Part shown: positions 8,174-18,142 of the stretch, one piece after another | Layout: each line of letters starts with the position of its first letter | Position numbering within the stretch: position 1 is the first letter of the stretch | NCBI GenBank assembly: GCA_012520095.1 | Contig: JAAYOV010000078.1 | Coordinates: 1-49,015, forward strand | Origin: Tissierellia bacterium | Lineage (GTDB): Bacteria > Bacillota > Clostridia > Peptostreptococcales > Acidaminobacteraceae | DNA: 49,015 bases | Reading direction: 5' to 3' | Made by a program: the position numbers and the translations under genes | Notes under the pieces: model-generated | What the model saw: the letters and a program-made list of their open reading frames with translations, nothing else | What the model was told of the DNA's origin: nothing | Database searches by the model: none

Positions 8174-8794
8174 ATGAAAAGTATCATCATCATCGAAGAC
8201 CATAGAGTGCTCAGAGATTCCCTCAGTCAAGTTCTCGAGGGTAAAGGGGATTTTTGTGTCATTGAGCAAAGTTCGCGCGCTTCTGATGCTCTTCATCTCT
8301 GCAGGCGATATCAACCCGACATTTTACTCATGGACATCATTACTGAAGACGGTGACGGTCTCGAAGAGGCGATCCGCATCAAAGAAATCATGCCTCAACA
8401 GCGCATTTATCTGCTAAGCGGCCTAAAGGAAGCCGATCGAGTGGAGAGAGCAAAGGAAGCCGGCATAGACGGCTACCTGTTGAAAGATCTGCCCGTCGCA
8501 CAATTACTTGCCAAGCTCAGGCAACATGATACCGTTGTCTTCCCCATTCTGGAAAACACGCCTGACGAGCCCCCATTTGATCTGACACCGACAGAATTGG
8601 ATATCCTTGAACTTCTTGCCATGGGCTACAATGTGGAATCTGTCGCCGAAAAACTCAGCTATTCTCCACACACAATAAAAAAATATATCAGCCGCGCCTT
8701 GGTAAAAAGCGGCTGTTCCAATCGAGCGATGCTTCTGGCTCAACTGACAAAATCCGGTCATATCAATCCATTGAAAAATCACCTGAACGAGTAA
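8174..8794 (+). CDS. NarL/FixJ-family response regulator
   Basis: 206 residues: a receiver domain with acidic pocket E8/D9, phospho-acceptor Asp54 (LLMDII), Ser82 and Lys104 (LLKD), then a LuxR-type helix-turn-helix (about 137-195, LTPTELDILELLAMG ... SPHTIKKYISRAL). It is a DNA-binding transcription factor activated by phosphorylation. The start is ATG 8174, 5 nt after AAGGAG. It faces the histidine kinase gene and their 3' ends overlap by 32 bp (8763-8794), so the two are very likely cognate despite opposite orientation. Target genes are unknown. Confidence 0.92.
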   Translation: MKSIIIIEDHRVLRDSLSQVLEGKGDFCVIEQSSRASDALHLCRRYQPDILLMDIITEDGDGLEEAIRIKEIMPQQRIYLLSGLKEADRVERAKEAGIDGYLLKDLPVAQLLAKLRQHDTVVFPILENTPDEPPFDLTPTELDILELLAMGYNVESVAEKLSYSPHTIKKYISRALVKSGCSNRAMLLAQLTKSGHINPLKNHLNE

Positions 8795-10193
8795 ATGTGA
8801 GGCGAATGAGAAATCCCTCTTCCGGCAGGATCGCAAATGTTCCGCCGATGCGCTGGATTTTCTCCCGCATTCCCCGTATGCCCATCCCCTCTTCATAGTC
8901 AAGTTTATACGCCATTCCGTTATTGACGATCTCTATCATGATAAAATTCCCCTCTTCCTTCATCGCCATTTCCACATAATTGGCTCCTCCATGGCGCACC
9001 GCGTTAGTTGCAGCTTCCCGAAGGATGAGAAAGAGCGAATGCTTTTGAAGGAAACTGAGATCGGCTTTTCCGCTTATGACGAGTTCGACTCCGATACCGG
9101 CAAACGCGGTGATCAAATTGGAAAACGCCTCCTCTTCCTGCATCAGAGCCCGCCTTTCTAAACGGGTGAGCAGCGAATGGATCATGTTCACAAGCTCCTT
9201 CTTTCCGAGGATGCTTTCTTGTTTGGCGGCAAGTGTTTCCACCGCTATACCCACAATAGATAGCTCCTGCGCCAAGACATCGTGAATATGGCGCGCCATA
9301 TTGGCCGCTTCCTGAGCCTGCATCGACTTGTCGATAGAGGTGAGCATCTCCTCTACGATCTCGTTGACAGCGGTGAGAAGTTCCGAGTTCTTCTGCGTCT
9401 CAGAGAGAAGCCTTTGATGCTCTGTCACTTCGGAAAAACTCCAGATATTTGTCTTTTCTCCAAACATCAGTGTCTCTTGGCGTTCCATCTGATACTGCCT
9501 TGCGTGAATATCGGTAATGAGTCCCTCCGACTCCGAATCGTCTTTTTGCCAGTCTCGACCGCGCAATTTCAGTTCCGGCGTCGTAGAAAAGATTTCTTCC
9601 ATTTTTGCATTGGCAAATAATTCCGTCCCACTGTCGGAAACGACCCAAATGCCAAAAGGAGAGAGATGAAGCGCCTGAACCATGCTGTAATCCGTCTGAC
9701 GCTCTCTAAGATACAAGCTCGATAGAATCAGATAATATGAAAAACCAAACAGCCACAAAAAAGCCTGTCCCGTCATCATAGCGGCATATCCTCGAGCTGT
9801 GGCCAGTGATTGAAACGGAGGCAGCAACAACACCATCATCGCCACTCTTGCAAAGAGCATCATCGTCGTAAAATCCCATAAAACGCCTTTTTCTGCCGAT
9901 CGGGCGTAAAACATTAAAAGATGCGTAAGGATAGGAAAAACCAGCCATCCTGTCCAATAGGTTCTCCACGGGGGGACATGTCCTGCCTCAATATACAGAT
10001 AAGATAAGAGCAACTGAATGCTAAAGATAAACGCGGTTAAAGCATTTGCGACAAAATAACATTTCCATATTAAGTTGAACCGCCCTTGCCATCTGAAGCC
10101 CATGAGAAATATTGTAAAAATACTCATAGGCAGGCAGAGGAGATAAATAAATAACCAGAGAAGATAGAGGCCGCCGCCCAGTGGTTCAGCCAT
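8763..10193 (-). CDS. Membrane sensor histidine kinase (NarX/DesK-type)
   Basis: 476 residues from ATG 10193, chosen because it follows GGAGG whereas the upstream in-frame start does not. About five hydrophobic segments span residues 8-165. A PAS-like region (about 172-260) follows, then a HisKA_3 dimerisation domain with the acceptor His304 (HIHDVLAQ). The ATPase domain has an N box (EAATNAVRHG, N397), NNG (424-426) and a G box (EGMGIRGM). All catalytic elements are intact, so it should autophosphorylate and signal to the LuxR-type regulator encoded opposite. It overlaps the companion sensor gene by 8 nt. The ligand is unknown. Confidence 0.9.
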   Translation of the reverse strand: MAEPLGGGLYLLWLFIYLLCLPMSIFTIFLMGFRWQGRFNLIWKCYFVANALTAFIFSIQLLLSYLYIEAGHVPPWRTYWTGWLVFPILTHLLMFYARSAEKGVLWDFTTMMLFARVAMMVLLLPPFQSLATARGYAAMMTGQAFLWLFGFSYYLILSSLYLRERQTDYSMVQALHLSPFGIWVVSDSGTELFANAKMEEIFSTTPELKLRGRDWQKDDSESEGLITDIHARQYQMERQETLMFGEKTNIWSFSEVTEHQRLLSETQKNSELLTAVNEIVEEMLTSIDKSMQAQEAANMARHIHDVLAQELSIVGIAVETLAAKQESILGKKELVNMIHSLLTRLERRALMQEEEAFSNLITAFAGIGVELVISGKADLSFLQKHSLFLILREAATNAVRHGGANYVEMAMKEEGNFIMIEIVNNGMAYKLDYEEGMGIRGMREKIQRIGGTFAILPEEGFLIRLTFTRSGDFSMD

Positions 10194-11748
10194 GATAGCC
10201 CTCCAGTCTGACCACAAGGCTTACCTCTTCTTCATCCTCTTTAATACTCCGGTCATATGAGGTAAAACACTCAAGTCTCTCTATCAACTCAGTTGCCTGA
10301 TCACAGCTTAAAGTCAAGGAAAGCTTTCCATCTTTTTGCATCACCCCGTAAACCCAAAGATCCAGCCCGGAAGTTTCTTTGGAAAGGCGAAGGAAAAAAT
10401 GGAGAGTGGAGAGCGCCAAGGAATACTCCATCGCTCCCTCAAAGGAAAACTCAAGATGAGAGTGATGATTGGACATTTGCAGAATTTCTTCACACCATTG
10501 AGCGATGACCGAAGGATCGAGCTCCGTATTTTGAAACTCGGCGACAGCCAAGTTGCTTCGCCTCCTGATGTAAGCACACAGGAGTTTTATTTCTTCTACT
10601 TGCGACCGGGTGATGTTTTCTTCATCCAGTTCTGCTATTCTCGATTCCAACTCTCTTAGCCATTTCGAAATAGATTCTTCAATGCTCGACAAAATACGAA
10701 GTCTCGTTTGAAACTGTTCCAACTCCCGATTAAGAGACCCTCTTTGCAAAAGAAGGTTTTTTTTCATGTGTAATTCTTCCAACTGTTGATCGCGCTGTCT
10801 CAAGACATTCATCCTATCTTTGATGTCTTCAATAAAAACAAGGTAGCCTCCGTGAAGATCATAACTTCTCCATCGATACTCTTCGCCAATCAACTGCCAT
10901 CGATTCCCGGAAGCCCTTTTGATTTGCTCTTCCTGCAATTCTTCGAGAACATGCAAGTTTTTCTTGGCCCCCGAGCTCAAATAGCTCAATTTACCGGAGT
11001 CTCCGAGAATAAAAGCCACTCTATCCATGCTTTTGAATATTAAAGCGCTCAGCGTATTTGTCACCATTGGAGCCGTTCGAAAGGAAGTCTCCCAAAGAAA
11101 AAGAAACGAAAACAAAAACAACGCATCAAAGAGCTGCCGTATGTGAATGTGCTCCCATTGCATTCTCGCAATCATCAGGGCCGTCATCACAATCGGGATA
11201 AGGAAAGAGTAAATTTGCCTCGACCGTTTTCTCATACGCGTCATATTCAAAATATTGATCGAGCCGGCAAACAGCTTGCCGGTGTTTATCAGGACAATGA
11301 ATTGAATAACAACATCCGAAAACAAACGATTGTCAATAAAACTATTAAAGAATCCATAACGGGAAGAAATCGTCAAAACAACTAGAATCGCGAAATCAAA
11401 AAGAAGCAGAAATGCCACAATAGTGCGAAACCACTCAGATGTCACATTCATCTGGATACTCATTAAAAACCACGAAGAAAACAGAAGATGAAACATAGAG
11501 ATGCGTATGAGCATGAATATATTCAATGTATTAAGTTCAAAACCGATCATCGTGATCACTGACGTAAGGAGCCAGGCAATCATGGCAACGGTGCTCAAGC
11601 CCATAAAAAACCGCTCGCTGCGGCTTTGCATTCGAATCAAAAGGGAGCCCGTCCACACAGAAACCAGACATAGGGCGACGATCATGCCAAAGCCATATAT
11701 CTGCAGAGACAGTATATCCTGTTGCCAAAATGACAGGTGAGCAATCAT
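10186..11748 (-). CDS. 7TM sensor-like protein with degenerate kinase region
   Basis: 520 residues. Seven or eight hydrophobic segments (about 10-240) resemble the N-terminal 7TM region of some clostridial histidine kinases. A PAS-like stretch (about 250-320) and a long coiled coil (about 325-395) follow. The C-terminal 120 residues sit where HisKA and ATPase domains would be, but I see no H-box histidine in a HisKA context, no N box and no G box; instead there is the motif IKLLCAYIRRRSNLAV. It is probably a non-catalytic co-sensor of the kinase encoded immediately downstream. ATG 11748 follows GGGAG by 5 nt. Confidence 0.75.
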   Translation of the reverse strand: MIAHLSFWQQDILSLQIYGFGMIVALCLVSVWTGSLLIRMQSRSERFFMGLSTVAMIAWLLTSVITMIGFELNTLNIFMLIRISMFHLLFSSWFLMSIQMNVTSEWFRTIVAFLLLFDFAILVVLTISSRYGFFNSFIDNRLFSDVVIQFIVLINTGKLFAGSINILNMTRMRKRSRQIYSFLIPIVMTALMIARMQWEHIHIRQLFDALFLFSFLFLWETSFRTAPMVTNTLSALIFKSMDRVAFILGDSGKLSYLSSGAKKNLHVLEELQEEQIKRASGNRWQLIGEEYRWRSYDLHGGYLVFIEDIKDRMNVLRQRDQQLEELHMKKNLLLQRGSLNRELEQFQTRLRILSSIEESISKWLRELESRIAELDEENITRSQVEEIKLLCAYIRRRSNLAVAEFQNTELDPSVIAQWCEEILQMSNHHSHLEFSFEGAMEYSLALSTLHFFLRLSKETSGLDLWVYGVMQKDGKLSLTLSCDQATELIERLECFTSYDRSIKEDEEEVSLVVRLEGYHG

Positions 11749-11764
11749 ATCTACTCCCGGCTAC

Positions 11765-11793
11765 AGTATACTTGATTCACCGCCTGAAAACAA
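11765..11793 (-). promoter_or_regulatory. Candidate promoter of the sensor pair
   Basis: Minus-strand TTGTTT (11788-11793), 17-bp spacer, TATACT (11765-11770), in the 48-bp gap after truA. It gives a leader of about 10 nt before ATG 11748. It would let the sensors be expressed apart from the upstream superoperon, although no terminator separates them from truA. Confidence 0.5.
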
Positions 11794-11796
11794 AAT

Positions 11797-12540
11797 TCAT
11801 GCAAACGGGTCAAATCGATAATATACATCCATAAGATACAAGGCGTGGGCAGGCGCGCACAATCGAGTCTTCTCTCTGGAGCCGGAAGCGAGAATTTGAG
11901 GCGTTTCTTCCGGATCGATTTTACCCCGGCCAACATGAAGAAGATATTGGACGATCACCCTTGCCATCCGATACAAAAATCCGTCGCCATACAGATCAAA
12001 GAAGATCCTCTCCTTGCGTTGGCTCACTTCAATCGCCCACAAATCTCTTCGTGTATCTCTCTCCCCCCTTCTTCGGTTTGAAAAAGCGCGAAAATCATGA
12101 ACTCCAATGAGAAATGCGGCAGCTCTCAGGATGCGCTCCATATCCGGCATAACTTTTAGATAGTGAACGTAGGGACGCTCAAACAGATGATCTTCAAGAG
12201 AGCAGATATAGCGGTAATGCTTTCCGATTGCATCAAAGCGCGGATGAAAATCTTCTGAACATCGACAAAGCTGAACCAGCTTGATGTCTCTTGGAAGCAT
12301 CCTGCGCAGCGCTCGAGTCAAATCTTCCTCTTTGATGAATATAGCAGGGCAAAAAGTGGCCACTTGATTAAGAGCATGAACGCCTGTGTCGGTTCTCCCG
12401 CTGGCGTGTAGAGCGACCTCCTCTTGAAAAATAATGCTCAAGACTTTTTCAATCTCGCCCTGCACCGTTCTGTCGTCCGGCTGCCTTTGAAATCCCGAAA
12501 AATCTCTGCCATCGTAGGCAAATTTAATGGCGTATTTCAT
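11797..12540 (-). CDS. truA: tRNA pseudouridine(38-40) synthase
   Basis: 247 residues. It modifies U38-U40 of the tRNA anticodon stem. The catalytic Asp51 lies in SGRTDTGVHA and the start YAIKFAYDGRDFSGFQRQ is typical. Its ATG overlaps the ecfT stop by 4 nt, the usual Firmicutes arrangement at the end of the alpha operon. It normally precedes rplM-rpsI; here it is followed by two sensor genes. Confidence 0.96.
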   Translation of the reverse strand: MKYAIKFAYDGRDFSGFQRQPDDRTVQGEIEKVLSIIFQEEVALHASGRTDTGVHALNQVATFCPAIFIKEEDLTRALRRMLPRDIKLVQLCRCSEDFHPRFDAIGKHYRYICSLEDHLFERPYVHYLKVMPDMERILRAAAFLIGVHDFRAFSNRRRGERDTRRDLWAIEVSQRKERIFFDLYGDGFLYRMARVIVQYLLHVGRGKIDPEETPQILASGSREKTRLCAPAHALYLMDVYYRFDPFA

Positions 12541-13334
12541 ATGATACCCAATACATAAACGCCGGCTGTCAAGAAAGCGAGTGTTAAAAAGGCTAAGAAA
12601 TCTCTTGAAGAGTATCGAAGCTCGTGGAGCCTCGTCCTCCCCCTCCCTCCTCGATAGCAGCGGGCTTCCATGGCATTTGCCAAGTCATCGGCGCGCTTAA
12701 AAGAAGCGATAAAAAGAGGAACTAGAAGCGGCACAAGAGCTCGTGCTCGCTGAAGTAATCTTCCGGACTCAAAGTCCGCCCCCCTGGCCATCTGCGCCTT
12801 CATGATTTTATCGGTTTCTTCAAGAAGCGTGGGAATAAACCGCAGAGCGATCGACATCATCATCGCGACTTCATGTGCCGGAAAGCCGACTCTTTTTAAA
12901 GGTGAGAACAGTCTCTCAATTCCGTCAGTCAATTGTATCGGAGAAGATGTCAGCGTCATCAGACTCGTCCCCATGATGAGAAGAACCAGCCTCATCATCA
13001 TCGTAAAAGCCAGTCTCAATCCCTCATGCGTGATGCGGATGCGCCATAGCCGGAAAATCGGTGTTCCCGGTGTAAAGAATAGATTTATGGCAAAGGCAAA
13101 CATGAGGATGAACACGATGGAGCGAAGGCCTCGTATGATAAAGCGAAGAGGTACCTTGCTCAAAAAAACATTCAGCAGCACAAACAACCCCAAAAGAAGG
13201 TATTGGGGCGAGGTTTTCACCATAAATATGACGATAATAAACAAAAATGTTCCGATCAGCTTCGTCCGAGGGTCTAGGCGATGCAAAATCGAATTTCCCG
13301 GATAATATTGACCTACCGTAATATCTCTAAGCAT
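12537..13334 (-). CDS. ecfT: ECF transporter transmembrane (T) component
   Basis: 265 residues with about five or six membrane segments. The two coupling-helix motifs typical of EcfT are visible: ARG (about 183-185, QMARGADFES) and ARC (about 224-226, AMEARCYRGG). It anchors the EcfA1/A2 ATPases to interchangeable vitamin- or metal-binding S components, none of which is in this window. It overlaps ecfA2 by 8 nt and truA by 4 nt. Confidence 0.95.
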   Translation of the reverse strand: MLRDITVGQYYPGNSILHRLDPRTKLIGTFLFIIVIFMVKTSPQYLLLGLFVLLNVFLSKVPLRFIIRGLRSIVFILMFAFAINLFFTPGTPIFRLWRIRITHEGLRLAFTMMMRLVLLIMGTSLMTLTSSPIQLTDGIERLFSPLKRVGFPAHEVAMMMSIALRFIPTLLEETDKIMKAQMARGADFESGRLLQRARALVPLLVPLFIASFKRADDLANAMEARCYRGGRGRTRLHELRYSSRDFLAFLTLAFLTAGVYVLGII

Positions 13335-14181
13335 GACCTGCCGCCTTTAATATTGCCTTTGCCGCCTCCTGCACAGAAGAATAATTTCTCACAAACGGTT
13401 TGCCGGCCTGTCTCAGTTCATGCATCACACGACTGATGACCGGCACATCCATCCCATTTTCCTCCATAAAAGCGACATCTTCAAACGCTTCTTCAACACG
13501 CTTGTCCAATTGAAGCTCTCCGTCTTTTAGGAGAAGCACGCGTTCGCAAAGGAATGCAATCTCTTCCATAGAGTGAGAGATCACAATGAGTGTAATCTTT
13601 TGTTCTCGATGAAGAGAGCGAAGTGTCTCCATGAGCTGTCTCCTTCCGAGCGGATCAAGCCCTGCTGTCGGCTCATCGAGCATCAACACCTTGGGATCCA
13701 TTGCGAGAACGCCCGCGATGGCTACACGCCTCTTCTGTCCGCCGCTGATCTCAAAAGGCGATCGGTCGTGCAAAGAGGCATAGTCAAGTCCCATTCTTTC
13801 CATGGCGTTTTGAACACGCTTGTCCACTTCTTCCGGAGGAAGGCCCAGGTTTGTAGGCCCGAAGGCAATATCTTTTTCTACCGTCTCCTCAAAGAGCTGA
13901 TATTCAGGATACTGAAAGACCAGCCCTACCCTCTTTCGCAATTCAGAGAGATTTTGCTTCTCTCTACTAATGTGGATCCCCTCTACCTCAAGTTCGCCTT
14001 CTGTAGGCCTCAATAGTCCGTTGATATGCTGAAGAAGGGTGGATTTCCCACTCCCTGTGGGCCCGATAATGCCCACCGCTTCTCCGTCTTCAATATGCAG
14101 AGAGAGATTCTTTAGAGCAAACGTGGCAAAAGTCGTTCCCGGGTTGTATTCATGAGAGACTTTTTTTAGAGTAATCGACAT
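13327..14181 (-). CDS. ecfA2: ECF transporter ATPase A2
   Basis: 284-residue ABC ATPase: Walker A GPTGSGKS (40-47), Q-loop region [10 protein letters not shown], signature SGGQKRR, Walker [13 protein letters not shown] and the H-loop histidine in VISHSMEE. It pairs with EcfA1 in the energising module for micronutrient uptake. It overlaps ecfA1 by 16 nt and ecfT by 8 nt. Assignment as A2 rests on order and the [11 protein letters not shown] insertion typical of that paralogue. Confidence 0.93.
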   Translation of the reverse strand: MSITLKKVSHEYNPGTTFATFALKNLSLHIEDGEAVGIIGPTGSGKSTLLQHINGLLRPTEGELEVEGIHISREKQNLSELRKRVGLVFQYPEYQLFEETVEKDIAFGPTNLGLPPEEVDKRVQNAMERMGLDYASLHDRSPFEISGGQKRRVAIAGVLAMDPKVLMLDEPTAGLDPLGRRQLMETLRSLHREQKITLIVISHSMEEIAFLCERVLLLKDGELQLDKRVEEAFEDVAFMEENGMDVPVISRVMHELRQAGKPFVRNYSSVQEAAKAILKAAGHA

Positions 14182-14984
14182 AATTCAGTCACCAATTGAT
14201 CTCGTTCAAGTATATCTGTAGTGAGATTCATCCCGGCACTTCGGAGGGTGTTCGCCAGGTCAATCACTTCCGGAAATTCCATTTGATAGCTGTGCAACTC
14301 CTCCGTTCGAGAGAAAATCTCCTTCGGGGAGCCGTCCATCACAATCTTGCCATCATCCATGACGAGAACACGATCGGCAAAAACCGCTTCTTCCATGAAG
14401 TGAGTGATGAGCAAGATCGTCATGTCTTTTTTCTTGAGAGCTTTTATGGTTTCGAGCACCTCTTTTCTTCCCTGCGGATCAAGCATGGCCGTTGATTCAT
14501 CGAAGACGATCATCCGAGGCTCCATTGCAAGAACGCCTGCTATGGCAATGCGCTGCTTCTGGCCTCCCGAGAGCATATGAGGAGGATGCTTCCTGTAGGA
14601 GCTCATCCCCACCTGTTCAAGCGATTTTGTAATGCGCTCCTCGATCTGTTCCGGCTCGACGCCGAGATTCTCGGGTCCAAAGGCAACTTCTTCCTCTACA
14701 ACCGTCGAAACAAGTTGATTGTCGGGGTTTTGAAATACCATGCCTACTTTTTTGCGAATCTCCCAGATATTATCTTCTTCTTTCGTATTCATATTGTCGA
14801 CCCACACATCACCATGCGTTGGAATCAGCAAGGCATTGAGCAACCTGGCCAAGGTCGACTTTCCCGAACCGTTATGCCCAATGAGCACGACAAAACTCCC
14901 CTCCTCGATATGCAGCGTCACATCATCTACGGCGGGGAAGTCATCGTCCATGTATGTGAAGGTGACATTCTCCAAGCGGATCAT
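14166..14984 (-). CDS. ecfA1: ECF transporter ATPase A1
   Basis: 272 residues from ATG 14984, 5 nt after GGAGG; a longer in-frame start at 15011 lacks a ribosome site. Walker A GHNGSGKS (36-43), Q-loop [11 protein letters not shown], signature LSGGQKQR and the EcfA1-type Walker [11 protein letters not shown] are visible. It is the first gene of the ECF module, 35 nt after rplQ with no terminator between, so it is likely read through from the ribosomal operon. Confidence 0.94.
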   Translation of the reverse strand: MIRLENVTFTYMDDDFPAVDDVTLHIEEGSFVVLIGHNGSGKSTLARLLNALLIPTHGDVWVDNMNTKEEDNIWEIRKKVGMVFQNPDNQLVSTVVEEEVAFGPENLGVEPEQIEERITKSLEQVGMSSYRKHPPHMLSGGQKQRIAIAGVLAMEPRMIVFDESTAMLDPQGRKEVLETIKALKKKDMTILLITHFMEEAVFADRVLVMDDGKIVMDGSPKEIFSRTEELHSYQMEFPEVIDLANTLRSAGMNLTTDILERDQLVTELCRLL

Positions 14985-15019
14985 TGTTCCTCCATGGGAA
15001 AAAAGGGACATATGCCCCT

Positions 15020-15361
15020 TTAAACCAGTTCTATCTTTACCATCATCGTAGCATCGCCGCGGCGGGGTCCCAATTTATAAATTCGGGAATATCCTCCGTT
15101 TCTTTCGGCGTATCGAGGCCCGAGCTCATCGAAGAGGCGCTGTACAACCACCTTGTCCGTAAGGTAGGCGGCTGCTTGCCGCCTGGCGTGCAGATCTCCT
15201 CGCTTAGCGAGTGTAATCATGCGATCCACTGAGCGTTTGAGCTCTTTTGCCTTTGCCTCTGTCGTGGTAATCGTCTCGTGACGCAGAAGATCCGTCGTCA
15301 TATTTCTGAGCATCATAATGCGATGAGACGTATATCTGTTTAGTTTTCTATATCTGGTCAT
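15020..15361 (-). CDS. rplQ: 50S ribosomal protein L17
   Basis: 113 residues starting MTRYRKLNR with [17 protein letters not shown] and the RRGDAT ending typical of L17. It is the last ribosomal gene of the alpha operon, 9 nt after rpoA. Confidence 0.98.
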   Translation of the reverse strand: MTRYRKLNRYTSHRIMMLRNMTTDLLRHETITTTEAKAKELKRSVDRMITLAKRGDLHARRQAAAYLTDKVVVQRLFDELGPRYAERNGGYSRIYKLGPRRGDATMMVKIELV

Positions 15362-15370
15362 GGTTCCTCA

Positions 15371-16324
15371 CTATTCTTCAGTGGATCTGAGAGAGAAATT
15401 CATTTCCGCAAGTTTCTCCTTGATCTCCGCCAGCGACTTCTTGCCGAGATTTCGCACTTTCATGAGATCATCTTCCGTCTTGCTGATCAACTCTTCAATC
15501 GTGTTGATCCCGGCGCGTTTGAGGCAGTTGCGGCTTCGCTGTGTCAATTCGAGCTCTTCCACTGTCATTTCCATCGCGCGTTCTTTTGTCTCCAGTTCGC
15601 GCTCATATAAAATCTCCATATGCTCGACACTGTCGGTGAGCTGGATGTACAGATCAAGATGATCATTGAGCACCTTCGCCGCCATGCTGATGGCTTCTTC
15701 CGGGCGGATACTTCCATCGGTCCAGACTTCGTGAATCAGGCGATCATAGTTGGAAGATTTGCCTACACGTGTCGGTTCGACGGTAAAGTTTGCGCGGATG
15801 ACAGGCGTGAAAACAGAGTCGATAGCAATGACAGAAAGCGTGTCTTCAATTTCGAGCTTGTTTTCTTCAGCCGAAACGTATCCTCTGCCTCTGGTCAAGC
15901 ACATCTCCATATAAAATGGCTTGTTCTCTGTCAGAGAGGCAATGTAAAGATCGGGATTGATAATCTCGACATCAGCATCGGCGATGATATCTCCGGCTGT
16001 GATGATTTGAGCTTTATTGACATCTATTCGCAGAATTTTTTCCACGTCCTCTGATAGGATATTGGCGACGAGACCTTTGATATTGAGAATGATTTCTACC
16101 ACATCCTCCCGAACTCCGTCGATAGTGGAAAATTCATGGAGGACATCGTCAAATTTGACCCATTTGACGGCACATCCCGGAAGAGATGACAACATGATTC
16201 GGCGCAAGCTGTTGCCAAGCGTCATTCCGTAGCCTCTTTCGAGGGGTTCTACCGTCAGTTTGAGATAGTTGTTTCTCTCGTCAAATTCGGAAAAAGTCAG
16301 ATCGGGTTTTTCGATTCCCAGCAT
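15371..16324 (-). CDS. rpoA: RNA polymerase alpha subunit
   Basis: 317 residues. The N-terminal assembly domain has GYGMTLGNSLRRIMLSSL. The C-terminal domain (about 245-305) has LTQRSRNCLKRAGINTIEEL and LGKKSLAEIKEKL, which contact UP elements and activators. It dimerises to nucleate RNA polymerase. Order rpsM-rpsK-rpsD-rpoA-rplQ is the standard Firmicutes alpha operon. Confidence 0.98.
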   Translation of the reverse strand: MLGIEKPDLTFSEFDERNNYLKLTVEPLERGYGMTLGNSLRRIMLSSLPGCAVKWVKFDDVLHEFSTIDGVREDVVEIILNIKGLVANILSEDVEKILRIDVNKAQIITAGDIIADADVEIINPDLYIASLTENKPFYMEMCLTRGRGYVSAEENKLEIEDTLSVIAIDSVFTPVIRANFTVEPTRVGKSSNYDRLIHEVWTDGSIRPEEAISMAAKVLNDHLDLYIQLTDSVEHMEILYERELETKERAMEMTVEELELTQRSRNCLKRAGINTIEELISKTEDDLMKVRNLGKKSLAEIKEKLAEMNFSLRSTEE

Positions 16325-16346
16325 GTTTGACCCTCCTTCTTCTGGC

Positions 16347-16970
16347 TTATCGCGAATAGAGCTCTGTAATCAGGTGCTCGGAAATGGGCAGATCGATATC
16401 TTCACGATTGGGTAATCTGACAACTTTGCCGCTGAAATTATCCCAATCCATCTCCAACCAAGCAGGTGTATTCTGAGATTTCTCCTGTAAAGCTTTAAAT
16501 TTCTCGCTCTTTCGGGAAGTCTCTTTAAGGGAGATGACGTCTCCTTCTTTTATCTTAATTGATGCAATGTCGGCTTTTCTCCCGTTAAGGCGGAAATGAC
16601 CATGATTGACCAGCTGTCTGGCTTCTTTTCGAGAATTGGCCATTCCCAACCGGAAAACAGTATTGTCAAGGCGCATCTCTAGTGCCTGCAGGAGGTTTTC
16701 GCCTGCGATGCCCTCTTGGCGGGCGGCACGTCGGAATGTGTCTTTAAACTGTTTTTCCTGGAGTCCGTAGAATCGCTTCACTTTTTGTTTTTCACGCAGC
16801 TGGATTCCATAGTTGGAAACCTTTCCGCGTCGCCCATCGCCATGCTGGCCTGGAACTTTGTTGCGACGGTTCATTGCACATTTATCCGAATAGCAGCGAT
16901 CCCCTTTGAGGAACAGCTTGATGCCTTCTCGTCGGCACAATCGGCAGGAAGGTCCTGTATATCTTGCCAT
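16347..16970 (-). CDS. rpsD: 30S ribosomal protein S4 (zinc form)
   Basis: 207 residues from ATG 16970 (MARYTGPSC). Four cysteines (9, 12, 26, 31) form the zinc site of the C+ S4 type. The S4 RNA-binding fold includes [27 protein letters not shown]. It is a primary 16S binder; in Bacillus it represses its own separate gene, whereas here it sits inside the alpha operon as in clostridia. Confidence 0.98.
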   Translation of the reverse strand: MARYTGPSCRLCRREGIKLFLKGDRCYSDKCAMNRRNKVPGQHGDGRRGKVSNYGIQLREKQKVKRFYGLQEKQFKDTFRRAARQEGIAGENLLQALEMRLDNTVFRLGMANSRKEARQLVNHGHFRLNGRKADIASIKIKEGDVISLKETSRKSEKFKALQEKSQNTPAWLEMDWDNFSGKVVRLPNREDIDLPISEHLITELYSR

Positions 16971-16978
16971 ATTATCTC

Positions 16979-17395
16979 CTATACTCTTCTTCGTTTGGGG
17001 GGGCGACATCCATTATGCGGGATGGGTGTGACATCGGTGATGCTGTAAATATCCAGCCCAGCAGCTTGCAGTGCGCGGATTGCCGCTTCTCTGCCGCTTC
17101 CGGGTCCCTTGACATAAACTTGCACAGAGCGCAGGCCATGCTCCATAGCGGCTTTGGCAGCCGCTTCAGCTGCCATCTGTGCAGCAAAGGGTGTGGACTT
17201 CTTGCTGCCCTTAAATCCCAAACTGCCGGCAGACGACCACGAGAGAGCGTTTCCTGAAAGATCCGTCAGGGTGACAATGGTGTTGTTGAATGTTGACTGG
17301 ATATGCGCTTGCCCGCGCTCGACATTTTTTCGCTCTCGGCGTTTTCTGCGGACAGGTCTTCCTTTCGCTCTTCCGGGCGATTTCCTTGTTGCCAT
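16979..17395 (-). CDS. rpsK: 30S ribosomal protein S11
   Basis: 138 residues, slightly longer than the usual 129 through a basic N-terminal extension ([20 protein letters not shown]). The core motifs [28 protein letters not shown] and the ending [12 protein letters not shown] are conserved. It is a platform protein of the small subunit. Confidence 0.98.
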   Translation of the reverse strand: MATRKSPGRAKGRPVRRKRRERKNVERGQAHIQSTFNNTIVTLTDLSGNALSWSSAGSLGFKGSKKSTPFAAQMAAEAAAKAAMEHGLRSVQVYVKGPGSGREAAIRALQAAGLDIYSITDVTPIPHNGCRPPKRRRV

Positions 17396-17404
17396 TGTTC
17401 CCTC

Positions 17405-17773
17405 CTACTTCTTCTTCTTCGCCATGGTCTTCTTGGGACCTTTGCGTGTTCGTGCATTCGTCTTAGTTCTCTGTCCGCGAACGGGCAGTCCTCGTCGGTG
17501 ACGGATTCCTCTCTGGCAACCGATCTCCTGGAGGCGTTTGATGTTCATGGAGACTTCTCTGCGAAGATCTCCTTCTACGCTCAGTTCACTTTCGATGATC
17601 CTGCGCAGTTTGCTGATCTCGTCTTCTGTAAGGTCTTTAATTCGGGTGTCCGGTGAGACCTCTGAATCCGCGAGGATTCTTTTCGAAGTGGTCAATCCGA
17701 TCCCGTAGATATAGGTGAGAGCAATTTCCACGCGCTTATCTCGGGGCAAATCTACACCAGCAATTCTCGCCAT
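17405..17773 (-). CDS. rpsM: 30S ribosomal protein S13
   Basis: 122 residues beginning [14 protein letters not shown] with [20 protein letters not shown] near the lysine-rich C-terminus. It sits at the head of the 30S and contacts the P-site tRNA and the 50S subunit. It is 9 nt upstream of rpsK. Confidence 0.98.
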   Translation of the reverse strand: MARIAGVDLPRDKRVEIALTYIYGIGLTTSKRILADSEVSPDTRIKDLTEDEISKLRRIIESELSVEGDLRREVSMNIKRLQEIGCQRGIRHRRGLPVRGQRTKTNARTRKGPKKTMAKKKK

Positions 17774-17795
17774 AAATACATTTCCTCTCTAAGGC

Positions 17796-17912
<117 letters not shown>

Positions 17913-18131
17913 CTAACCTTTCCCTCGCCATGTGATACGACCCTTTGTCAGGTCGTAGGGTGAGAGTTCAATGGTCACATTGTCTCCGGGCATGATCCGG
18001 ATATAGTTCAGGCGCAGTTTGCCGGAAAGATGAGCCATGACAGTATGTCCATTTTCCAGCTGTACTTTAAACCTGGCGTTTGGGAGCGCATCGGTGACGA
18101 CTCCCTTTACTTCTATGCTTCCTTTTGCCAA
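17913..18131 (-). CDS. infA: Translation initiation factor IF-1
   Basis: 72-residue OB-fold protein ([35 protein letters not shown]). It occupies the A site during initiation. The start codon is TTG at 18131, supported by GGAGG 7 nt upstream and by exact family alignment. Location between map/KOW and rpmJ is standard. Confidence 0.97.
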   Translation of the reverse strand: MAKGSIEVKGVVTDALPNARFKVQLENGHTVMAHLSGKLRLNYIRIMPGDNVTIELSPYDLTKGRITWRGKG

Positions 18132-18142
18132 ACTCCATCCTC

